From Branchinecta lynchi (taxonomy: Eukaryota; Arthropoda; Branchiopoda; Anostraca; Branchinectidae): DNA of 64,000 nucleotides. Shown here in pieces: positions 55,793 through 64,000 of this stretch (its first letter is position 1; every line of letters starts with the position of its first letter). Position numbers and translations under genes: made by a program. The DNA lies in NCBI GenBank assembly GCA_023053575.1, contig JAKZAP010000018.1:1922001-1986000 (forward strand), written 5' to 3'. The notes under the pieces are model-generated. The model made no database searches. It was not told the origin of the DNA and worked only from the letters and a program-made list of their open reading frames with translations.

Positions 55793-57084
55793 TTTCTCAA
55801 GAGATATCCTCTTGTTACATGGAATCCCAAAACTTGCATGGGATATTGCAATCTGTAACCCTGGTCTGTCGTGGTTAATCCGCGAAATTCCTCGAAAAAG
55901 TTAAGTAGCTTTTGGACATTCGGGTCCCTGGTTTGAAAGCCTTCGGTTCTTACACATATAAACACATATTTTTGATGTCCTATTTATATTTAGTTGGTAG
56001 GCTACGTAGAATTAGAAAAACCATCTTCCCACTAACAAGAGGAAAATTTCCGTAAAGAGTTGAGTCTCGTACATTGCAATTACTTTTGATAGTAGGGCTA
56101 ATATTCTCTCCAAGAAATACTAGGAGGTGACACGAGAAAGCTTGGCATTAAAATCTACGAAATAACCCTCAACTTAGGTCCGAGTCTCGATACGCGACGG
56201 GCGATGCTCTACACGGCAATTGAAGAATGAAAAGTTCGCTTACAGTCCGAATAACGTACAATAAAAGGATTGTTTTCGAGTTGTAGGTGTTTCCTGATTT
56301 CCACCAGAGGGACTGGAATTCACGAAGGCTTTGCAGATGTTCTTTAGCACTACCATTGTAGCACAAAAAATCATATCTACCACCGACCTAACGGGGTTAT
56401 GAAACCTGGTTTAAACGACTCGGCTTGCCTTTGACAGGGACGGATTTACGACTGAAGCTGGCCAAAAGTGCCAAAATTAACAATTAAAAAAAAAAAAATC
56501 GGATTATCTTAAAATAAAACGAGCGTCCGGGACCTCGGTGAGGCCAAAATAAAAGAGTGATAGGACTTAGCAAAAGGCAGGAGAGGGGTGAATCTCCGCT
56601 CCTTCGGGCCACCCCTTATTCCTACTATGCTTTTACTTTTTATTTCCTTGTGAACTACTCCCAGTCGAAAACTTTCGCTGCACGTCACTCTATTTTTACC
56701 TTTTACTTTTGTGCTCATCCTCTATATTTTCCTTTCGTATTTTATGCAGAATCTAAAAACAAGCTTCTGATATTTCTGACTAAATATTTACGTACTTATT
56801 ATAGTGTAAAAGTAACATAAAAAACGACGAAATACAGTTACGAAACCTACCTAGGATGTTGAACTTTGGATAGGTCTGTTTGCGCGTATCGTGGCAAAAA
56901 CCTTTCAATTTCCGTAAAAATTAGCAGGTTCAGGTTCAGGTTCTTTTACTTCAAAAATACTTTGTGACAATATATTTTGATCACTGGGGGCCGGCAGGGA
57001 TACGAGCTCGTTAGCTCGGCCGGCGTTAGCAACAACCTCTTTATCAAGTAACAAAGTTTGTTACAAACTATTTGAACAGCTTTT
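55793..57084. other. No gene recognised
   Basis: Mixed sequence with short ORFs that show no motif. GGGCCGGCAGGGATACGAGCTC and GAGCTCG/TTAGCTCGGCCGGC near 56988-57027 form a short GC-rich inverted repeat. A TATTTTAC-rich patch follows 56620. Confidence 0.3.
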
Positions 57085-57249
57085 CTTTTCACCCATCTTC
57101 ACGTGAACGGGATCTTTTTTTTTAAGTAAACAGAACAGTCGCACCCGAAGAAATTTTGTATCGACCCTAATTAAACGAAAAAAGGTTCGCTCCTTCTGAT
57201 TATTCCCCTGGGTTCGCGCCCCTTCTTCATAGATGTTACTGATCTAGCA
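57085..57249 (+). repeat. Repeat X, copy 3
   Basis: CACCCATCTTCACGTGAACG, GACCCTAATTAAACGAAAAA and GATTATTCCCCTGGGTTCGCG, opposite in orientation to copy 1 and likewise next to a short-unit array. Confidence 0.65.
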
Positions 57250-57826
57250 AAGTTGGGCCAACTGTCGGATTTTTGGGCCAAATGACGGGTAGGCGAAATG
57301 TCGGAAAAGTTGGGCTAACTGACGGATTCTTAGGCGAAATGACGGGTGGGTGACCGTCATAAAAATTGGGCGAACTGACGGATTTTTAGGCGAAATGACG
57401 GATAGGTCAACTGACGGATTTTTGGGCCAACTGACGGGTGGGCAAACTGTCGGAAAAATTGGGCGAACTGACGGATTCTTAGGCGAAATGACGGGTGGGT
57501 CAACTGACGGATTTTTGGGCCAAATGACGGGTGGGCGAACTGACGGTGGGTGAACTGACGGGTGGGTCAACTGACGGTGGGCGAACTGACGGGTGGGAGT
57601 AGTGACGGGTGGGTGAACTGACGGGGGGGGGTAGTGACGGGTGGGTGTAGTGACGGGTGGGCGTAGTGACGGGTGGGTGTAGTGACGGGTGGGAGTAGTG
57701 ACGGGTGGGCGTAGTGACGGGTGGGCGTACTGACGTTGGGCGAACTGACGGGTGGGCGAACTGTCGGATTTTGGAAGTGGGCGAACTGACGGGTGGGCGA
57801 ACTGACGGGTGGGGGTAGTGACAGCG
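57250..57826 (-). repeat. Short tandem array, array 2, inverted relative to array 1
   Basis: Plus-strand units GGGCGAACTGACGGATTTTT and GTAGTGACGGGTGGGC are the reverse complement of those in 49413-50036. Both arrays change from TCAGTTCGCC-type to TCACTACGCC-type units in the same order when read from repeat X. Flanks beyond the arrays (rDNA ETS at 49.4 kb, unrelated sequence at 57.83 kb) differ. Confidence 0.85.
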
Positions 57827-58315
57827 ACCCCGATGCCTCACACAAGTACTTTCCTTCGAAATGGAACCTGCAATAGAGCGCCAGAAACGCTGCGAGTCAT
57901 TTCACGTCGGCCTTCCAACCGAGGCACAAACCTGTATGTTCACACGCTCCGAAAACGTCCATCCCTCCGGCTTCGGAACTTTAATTACATCTTTTTTTAA
58001 TGTTTTTAAAGCATTTCAAAGATGTTAAAAAACATGATTTCTTCTGAAATGAACCAAATTAGGCCGAAACTGATTGGAGATGATTCTAAATCAATAAAAA
58101 TGAACATTTTAGTAGTAAAACTTTTCTATTTTTTCACTTTTTTGTAACTTTTTATTCGAAACTTTTAAGGATTTGAAGGCCGACGTGTCTCATAAGACTG
58201 GGACTAGACTTACAGGATTCAGATAATTCTCAAAAAAAAGGTTTAGAAAGCTAAAAAGGAAAATATAGGATAGAAATAAAACATCGCGAAAGTGATATTA
58301 ATTAATGTTTCATTA
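57827..58315. other. No gene recognised
   Basis: AT-rich spacer before the 180-bp satellite. Confidence 0.3.
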
Positions 58316-59050
58316 ACTAAGTCCTAAAGTTGGTTAAAACTTGAAAAGCGCAGCGATGAGTTCCCTGACCCAAATTAGGTTGGGCGCCGCGTTCAAAAAT
58401 GTTTCGGTCCGGGGACCTTCGCCTTCGAAAAGACACTGCGGACCCCGTTGGAAAAAAATTTGGACGGCCGGATCCCAGTTCGAATGAAATATGGCTAAGT
58501 CCAAAAGTTTGTTAAAACTTGAAAAGCGCAGCGATGAAATCCCTGACCCAAATTAGGTCGGGCGCCGCGTTCAAAAATTTTTGGGTCTGGGGACCTTCGC
58601 CTTCGAAAAGACACTGCGGACCCCTTTGGAAAAAAATTTGGACGGCCGGATACCAGTTCGAATGAAATATGGCTAAGTCCAAAAGTTGGTTAAAACTTGA
58701 AAAGCGCAGTGATGAGTTCCCTGACTCAAATTAGGTGGGGCGCCACGTTAACAAAAATTTCGGTCCGGGGACCTTCGCCTTCGAAAAGACACTGCGGACC
58801 AAATGGTTCAAACTTGGTTTGAAAATTTTTGTTAACGTGGCGCCCCACCTAATTTGAGTCAGGGAACTCATCGCTGCGCTTTTCAAGTTTTAACCAACTT
58901 TTGGACTTAGCCATATTTCATTCGAACTGGGATCCGGCCGTCCAAATTTTTTTCCAACGGGGTCCGCAAAAGTGCAGCGATGAGTTCCCTGATCCAAACT
59001 GCGGACCCCGCAGTGACCCCGACGGCCGGATCCCAGTTCGAATGAAATTT
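58316..59050. repeat. 180-bp satellite with a head-to-head junction
   Basis: Three forward units start at CTAAGTCCNAAAGTTGG near 58316, 58493 and 58673. Each contains GAAAAGCGCAGCGATGAG, TTCCCTGACCCAAATTAGGT, GGGCGCCGCGTTCAAAAA, GGGGACCTTCGCCTTCGAAA and GGACGGCCGGATCCCAG. After 58801 a near-complete inverted unit follows (to about 58980), making a palindrome with arms of about 90 bp around 58763-58833. 58981-59050 are scrambled pieces. Confidence 0.85.
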
Positions 59051-59252
59051 TGCTAAAACATGAAAAGTGCAGCGCTTAGTCAATTTCAGTCAACGAACTC
59101 GGATCCTGACCCCAAGTTGGACTTAGTCAAATTTCAGTCAACGAACTCGGACCTGACCCAACGAACTCGGATCCGAGTTCGTTGACTTGAACTTAAGGTC
59201 AAGGTTAAGGTTGACTGAACTTAAGGTCAGGATCCGAGTTCGTTGACTGAAA
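59051..59252. repeat. 48-bp satellite, fragment 2 (with inversion)
   Basis: Two and a half inverted units (CAACGAACTCGGATCCTGAC, CCCAAGTTGGACTTAGTC) followed by a switch to forward orientation at GAACTCGGATCCGAGTTCG near 59163, a perfect palindromic junction. It continues to the 3' end of the retrotransposon. Confidence 0.85.
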
Positions 59253-59352
59253 TTTTTAATCAATCAAGTTTAATCCGAATAGCTAAAAGCTAGAAAAGGA
59301 ATATAAATTTACAAAATACACAGACACACAAGAAACAATTTAACTAATACAC

Positions 59353-61950
59353 TTACAAGAAATTACCAGAAATAAATGATGGAATGAAACTACGTAAAAA
59401 TTGAGTAGACGAATTAGCGGGATATGGGGAAAACTTATAACCAGTATTCCTCTCGGACCGACGCACGGAAGACGGGAGGGGAGGGGGGAATAGATGGGTC
59501 ATCTGGGGACAACACGTTATCTTAGCTCCAAATTTGTTTGAAAGAGTATTTCTACTTAAGGATAATTTAGGAATGTCAAGTTTAATGAGAGCCTCTTCGT
59601 ATGTAATGTTATGATCACCCAGAATGATTCTCATGGCTCTCTTTTGGACATTTTCCAGGCGATTAGAGAGCTCTGCAGAAAGAGAAGAATGCCAAACCGG
59701 TGAAGCATATTCTAAATGAGGACGGATATAAGTTTTAAAATAACAGAGGAGGCATTTAGTATCCAAACCGAAAGATTTAAGGGTAGAAAGGGATTTAATT
59801 AAAAAGTTGGTTTTACGGATAATATTGTCAACATGAGAATTCCATTTCAGATCATCATCAATTATTAACCCAAGCAATTTAACAGATTCAAGCTGCCTGA
59901 ATGACGATGGATATTCAGCAGTTTCTCTTCTTAGTCTGCTAAACCGCATAACCGAAGACTTACTGTCATTAATTTGCATTTTCTTGCTTAACAGTTGAGT
60001 TTTAAGGGAAGTGATGGAGTCTTGTACCGGATTTGAATTGTTCGGAAGTGTGAAAGAAAGCTTAGAAATAACGAGAAGTGAGAGATCATCTGCAAATTTG
60101 TACCTATGAAGGAAATCTTTAGCAACATTATTCACAGAACAAAGAAAAATCAGAGGTCCCAACTTAGTACCTTGGGGGGTACCGCAAGTTATTGTTTCAA
60201 CTGCGGAGACGGAACCATTCAGTTTAACAACTTGGCTCCGGTCTGAGAGAAAACTGGCAATCATACACTGGGAAAATTGACTTGCACCCATTTCAGAAAT
60301 GGCTTCCAAAGCAACCGCATGATCCAGGAGATCTAAAGCTTTTTTTTGGTCAGCGAGGATTAGGTCAATAAACGAATCATCTTCCTCAAGAGCAGTTAGT
60401 ATATCGTGAATCAGGCTAACCAAGTAATGGGAGGTGCTAATACCTTGCCTAAAACCAAACTGATAAGGGTCAGAATTGTCACATACTTCAGAAAGAAGCC
60501 AATCATACTTAAAACTTTCCTGTAGCTTGGCCAATGCAGAAGTCTTAGATATAGGTCGCGTATCATCAAGGCTAGAGGGGTTAGTTTTTTTAGGTATTGG
60601 AATAACCTTAGCAATTTTGAAACACTTAGGAAATATACATTGAAGAAGACATTGATTAAATACTGCTGCAATGGGTCTAGAGATTAGAAATGCGCATTGT
60701 ATCAGTAACCTAATTGGAATCTCATTGTTAACGTGAGAACAGTTCGGGTTCAGTCGTAGAATTTTTTCCTCGACCATAGCAGGAGTAATGGTCGGTATAT
60801 CAGTAATACTAGGCTCAAGGGGCATTTCACTCAAGGGAGGTAACGAATTACAAATATCGGCAAAGAATTTGTTCATTTGTTCAACGGAAACAGGGTCACC
60901 CGGATCATCGCAAAGTTTCACGGTGGGCCTCTGCTCCCCGCTAAGATTTTGCAGCTTCTCATGAAATTTCTTTGAAGTTAGAACCGATCCAAAAAGAGAA
61001 TTTACAACAGATTTCCCGTATTCCTTGCGTCTTCGTCTCAATATAGTAACAATTTTGTTACGGAGTTGTTTTGCCTGATCAATGAAACCATCTCGAAACA
61101 ACTGGCATTTCAGCTTAATCAAATTTTTCACTGACTGGTCAATCCACGGTTTATCATTATCACGCTTACTAACTTTTTTAAGAGGAAAATTAGCCAAGTA
61201 AATACTAAACAATTCATACATCAAGTATTCTGCCATTTCATTTCCGTCTGACATGTCATACAATGTTTTCCAGGATTTATTTCTCAGACATGACAGGAAA
61301 TTATTAACTGAATTCTCTGATAATGGGCGGTATGAAAACTGGAATTTCTTGGGAACTGGTATTGAATCGTTTGGTTTCCAAATTAAACAATAGTGGTCGC
61401 TTTTCCCAACAGGTGGGAGAACAACGGGAGCTTCATAGAAAGCACTACTAGAGGTTAGAATCAAGTCAAGCAGACTTTTTTCAGTTGTTTTTTGCTTCAC
61501 GATTTGTTCAAGCCCTAACTGATTTTCAAGCCAACTTTGCTTTATATCATTAAAGTCACCCGCTATCGAAATTAAGCATCCAGGATATTTTGCGCGGATC
61601 GTGTCAACGCAATTTTGCAGGTAAAATACAAGATGGCGCCTGTAACCTGCACGCGGAGGATAGTACACAGTCGCAAAAATGAGACAGGGGATACCTTTGG
61701 GGAGGCGTGAAGGCAGCACCATGACCCAGGTCACTTCAAAATTATCCCTTTTGAGTTCATTCAAGTCCAAAAATTTGCGAGTAATGTTCGACTTCACAAA
61801 AATGCCGACACCCCCACCGTGGGAACAGGTAGTTCCGTCAGGACGAAGACGTGGCTTCGACACAAAATTATAACCAGGAATAGAACAGTCGGCAGCTGTA
61901 GCGCTCCAAGTTTCACTAAGTAATGCTATGTCTACGTCATTTTGCACCAT
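59353..61950 (-). CDS. ORF2: APE endonuclease / reverse transcriptase
   Basis: From the first ATG, 865 residues without a stop. Endonuclease part: SETW (12-15), VYYPP (95-99), GDFN (131-134), DLIL (162-165) and SDH (184-186), the expected metal-binding and catalytic residues. RT part about 390-640: IPIPKK (451-456), YQFGFRQG (497-504), LADQKKALD motif A with Asp535, GTPQGTKLGPLIF motif B (591-603) and FADD motif C (620-623). The C-terminal region has LLGLIIDDDLKWNSHV and LEYASPVWHSS, as in CR1/L2/Jockey elements; no RNase H is seen. The protein nicks target DNA and primes reverse transcription of the element RNA. The open frame extends upstream without an ATG to 62199, and those codons include LVTNVRSLCNK, the normal start of the endonuclease domain. 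The first ATG would delete it. ORF1 and this frame overlap by about 165 bp, so translation may use frameshifting or another start. The catalytic sites look intact. Confidence 0.92.
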   Translation of the reverse strand: MVQNDVDIALLSETWSATAADCSIPGYNFVSKPRLRPDGTTCSHGGGVGIFVKSNITRKFLDLNELKRDNFEVTWVMVLPSRLPKGIPCLIFATVYYPPRAGYRRHLVFYLQNCVDTIRAKYPGCLISIAGDFNDIKQSWLENQLGLEQIVKQKTTEKSLLDLILTSSSAFYEAPVVLPPVGKSDHYCLIWKPNDSIPVPKKFQFSYRPLSENSVNNFLSCLRNKSWKTLYDMSDGNEMAEYLMYELFSIYLANFPLKKVSKRDNDKPWIDQSVKNLIKLKCQLFRDGFIDQAKQLRNKIVTILRRRRKEYGKSVVNSLFGSVLTSKKFHEKLQNLSGEQRPTVKLCDDPGDPVSVEQMNKFFADICNSLPPLSEMPLEPSITDIPTITPAMVEEKILRLNPNCSHVNNEIPIRLLIQCAFLISRPIAAVFNQCLLQCIFPKCFKIAKVIPIPKKTNPSSLDDTRPISKTSALAKLQESFKYDWLLSEVCDNSDPYQFGFRQGISTSHYLVSLIHDILTALEEDDSFIDLILADQKKALDLLDHAVALEAISEMGASQFSQCMIASFLSDRSQVVKLNGSVSAVETITCGTPQGTKLGPLIFLCSVNNVAKDFLHRYKFADDLSLLVISKLSFTLPNNSNPVQDSITSLKTQLLSKKMQINDSKSSVMRFSRLRRETAEYPSSFRQLESVKLLGLIIDDDLKWNSHVDNIIRKTNFLIKSLSTLKSFGLDTKCLLCYFKTYIRPHLEYASPVWHSSLSAELSNRLENVQKRAMRIILGDHNITYEEALIKLDIPKLSLSRNTLSNKFGAKITCCPQMTHLFPPPLPSSVRRSERNTGYKFSPYPANSSTQFLRSFIPSFISGNFL

Positions 61951-62033
61951 TAGAACACCAAGTTCATCTGACTTGTTACAGAGAGATCGAACATTAGTAA
62001 CTAGAACTTTGGGGAAGGTATATTTAGACGTCT

Positions 62034-62750
62034 TTACACCAGGGCTTCGAGGACAGTTTTCCTTCTGTTTCGGTATGGTACTTGGTTCTGCGGGGGCTGC
62101 GCCAATATCGAGCTGTAGGAGGGTCTCGGTAGTGGTTGGGGGGTAGAGTGACTGGAGCTCAGGTGCGCTTGTTCTATACTGGAAGGGCTCTGACGTGGAC
62201 TACAGGAAGTTGAAGTCATCCATCGATTGGGAGGAGGAAGCGACTGGAACCACATGGGATTCGCGTTGACCAGTTGTGCCGGTGCCAGGTGAATAGGAGG
62301 GGATGGCTGCCTCTGGGGAAGAAGGAGCGTCGGGTTCCCGGAACCCATTGCTAGAGTAGGTTGGGTTGCTGAATAACGATCTGTCTCCTTGCCTGGCCAC
62401 AAGAGACAGGGTTGAGCAAGGTGGATTCCCATTAAAGGAACGGGTTTCCCTTTCATCACTGGGCTTTCCCTCCTTATTGGGGAAGGAGGTCGCGTGCGGT
62501 GGAAGTTTTCGAAGTTTTTTGATTTCCTTGGATGGCTCAACAAGCTCTCAACAGTGAGGGAAAATCTTTTGCTAAAATGAAGTTTCTCGCACTTAATCTC
62601 AAAGCACAGCCCATGTGAGAAAGCCTTGCATTTAGCCTTGTGCTTTGCAAGGCATCTCTCGTTGACAAATTGACCCCGCAGGAAATCAAGGCAAACACGT
62701 TGGAACATGCAATCCTTCCTTGTACACCTATTATGAAGAAAAACACGCAT
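62034..62750 (-). CDS. ORF1, zinc-finger and proline-rich part (frameshifted from its N-terminus)
   Basis: 238 codons from the ATG at 62750, with a TGA two codons upstream. A CCCH zinc finger is clear: Cys41-x7-Cys49-x4-Cys54-x3-His58. Cys9 and Cys14 look like the end of another finger whose first Cys lies in the other frame. Cys20, Cys33, His37 form a third, less regular Cys/His group. Residues about 85-235 are rich in Pro, Ser and Gln (PQRQPSPPIHL, PQPLPRPSYSSILAQPPQ). In non-LTR elements ORF1 binds the element RNA and chaperones the ribonucleoprotein; the CCCH type suggests the same. The stop (TAA, 62034) lies 84 codons' worth inside the ORF2 frame side of the junction, giving an overlap of about 165 bp. 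The start is uncertain because this frame most likely continues the 63155-62750 frame. Confidence 0.75.
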   Translation of the reverse strand: MRVFLHNRCTRKDCMFQRVCLDFLRGQFVNERCLAKHKAKCKAFSHGLCFEIKCEKLHFSKRFSLTVESLLSHPRKSKNFENFHRTRPPSPIRRESPVMKGKPVPLMGIHLAQPCLLWPGKETDRYSATQPTLAMGSGNPTLLLPQRQPSPPIHLAPAQLVNANPMWFQSLPPPNRWMTSTSCSPRQSPSSIEQAHLSSSHSTPQPLPRPSYSSILAQPPQNQVPYRNRRKTVLEALV

Positions 62751-63155
62751 GGCTCAGCACTATCTACGGGTTTAGGCAAGGGCACCCCATGGGCAACGTT
62801 CGAACCTTCCGTCTGAAGTAGCCGCTGTCTGTCATAAGCGCTACCAGACAAATTATCATTACCATTGTTCCATCTATCCGTGGTGCTAGAGAGGACCGTT
62901 TCGAAGGGATGGTCGTCCAGTGTGCTGGTATTATCGTGCAGTGCGGTAGTTGGCGAGATCTGCAGTGAGCAAATCTTTAGTTCAAGGGTTGAAATTCTTT
63001 CCTCTTTTAGCTGAAGTAATTTCTTCAGTTTCATGACTTCAGCTTGCAGAGCAACTTTATCGGAGTCATTAGACGCTACAAACGGGGGAGTTACAGTTGA
63101 GATATTAGCTGCACGTGATGGTGAAATCGTTTCGGCCTGATAAGCAGCTTCACCT
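62751..63155 (-). CDS. ORF1, N-terminal part (separate frame)
   Basis: Open from the satellite border (about 63155) through an ATG at 63034. The peptide has a charged helical segment KLKKLLQLKEERISTLELK that could form a coiled coil for multimerisation, then a Ser/Asp/Asn-rich stretch and PVDSAEPC. It runs on out of frame to 62537. At the T-run near 62735-62739 the CCCH finger pattern passes from this frame (Cys of EPC) to the 238-codon frame (NRCTRKDC), so one base missing in that run is the simplest explanation for two frames. The start codon of the real ORF1 is either 63034 or lies upstream in sequence lost to the satellite. Confidence 0.65.
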
Positions 63156-63169
63156 AATTTGAAATTTCA

Positions 63170-63522
63170 CGAAGTCCAACTTGGGGTCAGGATCCGAGTT
63201 CGTTGACTGAAATTTGACTAAGTCCAACTTGGGGTCAGGATCCGAGTTCGTTGGGTCAGGTCCGAGTTCGTTGACTGAAATTTGAAGTCCAACTTGGGGT
63301 CAGGATCCGAGTTCGTTGACCGAAATTTGACGAAGTCCAACTTGGGGTCAGGATCCGAGTTCGGTGACTGAAATTTGATTAATTCCAACTTGGGGTCAGG
63401 ATCCGAGTTCGTTGACTGAAATTTGGCTTAGTCCAACTTGGGGTCAGGATCCGAGTTCGTTGACTGAAATTTGACTTAGTCCAACTTGGGGTCAGGATCC
63501 GAGTTCGTTGTTGGGGCAGGTT
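63170..63522 (+). repeat. 48-bp satellite, fragment 3 (about seven units)
   Basis: Head-to-tail units of AGTCCAACTTGGGGTCAGG, ATCCGAGTTCGTTGACTGAAA, TTTGACTA; some units are shortened (for example GGGTCAGGTCCGAGTTCG at 63262). It sits between two copies of the ORF1 5' region. Confidence 0.9.
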
Positions 63523-64000
63523 CCAAACACGTTGGAACCTGCAATCCTTCCTTGTACACCTATTATGAAGAAAAACACGCATGGCTCAGCACTATCTACG
63601 GGTTTAGGCAAGGGCACCCCATGGGCAACGTTCGAACCTTCCGTTTGAAGTAGCCGCTGTCTGTCATAAGCGCTGCCAGACAAATTATCATTACCATTGT
63701 TCCATCTATCCGTGGGGCTAGAGAGGACCGTTTCGAAGGTATGGTCGTCCAGTGTGATGGTATTATCGTGCAGTGCGGTAGTTGGCGAGATCTGCAGTGA
63801 GCAAATCTTTAGTTCAAGGGTTGAAATTCTTTCCTCTTTTAGCTGAAGTAATTTCTTCAGTTTCATGACTTCAGCTTGCAGAGCAACTTTATCGGAGTCA
63901 TTAGACGCTACAAACGGGGGAGTTACAGTTGAGATATTAGCTGCACGTGATGGTGAAATCGTTTCGGCCTGATAAGCAGCTTCACCTAATTTGAAATTTC
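63523..64000 (-). pseudogene. Duplicate of the ORF1 5' region (runs off the window)
   Basis: 63523-64000 repeats 62693-63170 with only about half a dozen base differences, including the same five-base A run (T run on the minus strand) that marks the ORF1 frameshift. The 3' side is cut at ACGTTGGAACC (63523-63540) and joined to satellite. The frame again encodes KLKKLLQLKEERISTLELK. Only the first about 160 codons of ORF1 exist here, so it is a broken copy made by segmental duplication with the satellite rather than by a new insertion. Confidence 0.85.

Larger units (their letters stand above)
59253..63165 (-). mobile_element. Non-LTR retrotransposon, near complete, embedded in 48-bp satellite
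   Basis: Order on the minus strand: satellite, ORF1 (from about 63155), ORF2 (to 59353), 3'UTR of about 95 nt and a TTGATTGATT tail (59254-59265). The same 48-bp satellite lies on both sides, so the element probably inserted into it. No target duplication can be read because the target is repetitive. It belongs to the same CR1/L2/Jockey-like group as 2.3-5.3 kb and 21.1-22.2 kb but is far better preserved. Confidence 0.85.

Noticed and set aside
62200..62400. 66-codon frame upstream of the ORF2 frame
   Set aside because: Same frame as ORF2 but ended by a TAG at 62200; it is a shadow of the ORF1 proline-rich part rather than a gene.

Overview
This window is non-coding, repeat-dominated eukaryotic DNA, most likely from an arthropod. 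The only strong taxonomic clues are in a partial ribosomal RNA locus on the minus strand: the 5.8S gene carries an arthropod-like GAACTGCAGGACACATG stretch, and the 18S is complete end to end but short (about 1.72 kb) and diverged. Species cannot be named from the sequence. Nothing looks bacterial or viral. No intact host protein gene is visible. One isolated coding exon with good splice sites (11104-11352) is the best sign of a host gene.

Layout. (1) 1-24.5 kb: two families of composite dispersed repeats. Family A has a core of about 135 bp repeated in tandem, a 5' end starting CAAGACC and a 3' end CCCAAAA. Family B has about 430-bp internal units and GGCACTTG/CAAGTGCC ends. Non-LTR retrotransposons (2320-5339, about 10126-10660, 21105-22190), two short TIR elements (8236-8486, 12838-13098), a foldback element (11808-12402) and a 153-bp-arm palindrome (15814-16176) lie in or between them. 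(2) 25.0-28.6 kb: a tandem array of about 130-bp units, each carrying a perfect TATA-box-like sequence, with several locally inverted segments. (3) 28.6-36.6 kb: AT-rich DNA with local duplications and a 65-bp tandem array. (4) 36.6-42 kb: more A and B elements, a 100-N assembly gap and a purine-rich array of about 110 bp units. (5) 42-44.5 kb: head-to-head and palindromic fragments of a second type of non-LTR element (YADD motif). (6) 44.65-49.4 kb: rDNA on the minus strand, read as 5'ETS - 18S - ITS1 - 5.8S - ITS2 - first about 800 nt of 28S, where it stops abruptly against satellite DNA. (7) 49.4-57.8 kb: two inverted arrays of about 16-20 bp repeats, with A and B elements between them. (8) 58.3-64 kb: 180-bp and 48-bp satellites surrounding the best-preserved gene set of the window, a non-LTR retrotransposon on the minus strand with a CCCH-zinc-finger ORF1 (frameshifted) and an 865+ codon ORF2 with all expected endonuclease and reverse transcriptase residues.

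How it fits together. The window looks like heterochromatin at the edge of, or an orphan fragment from, an rDNA locus. The 48-bp satellite touches the truncated 28S side, a retroelement palindrome, and both ends of the intact retrotransposon. The 5' end of that retrotransposon has been duplicated together with the satellite in a period of about 830 bp, so a mobile element appears to be turning into satellite DNA. The most unusual signals are the TATA-bearing array, a motif shared by ITS2 and the 5'ETS, the ITS1 hairpin subrepeats, the shared module of families A and B, and a hammerhead-like sequence near 51.65 kb.
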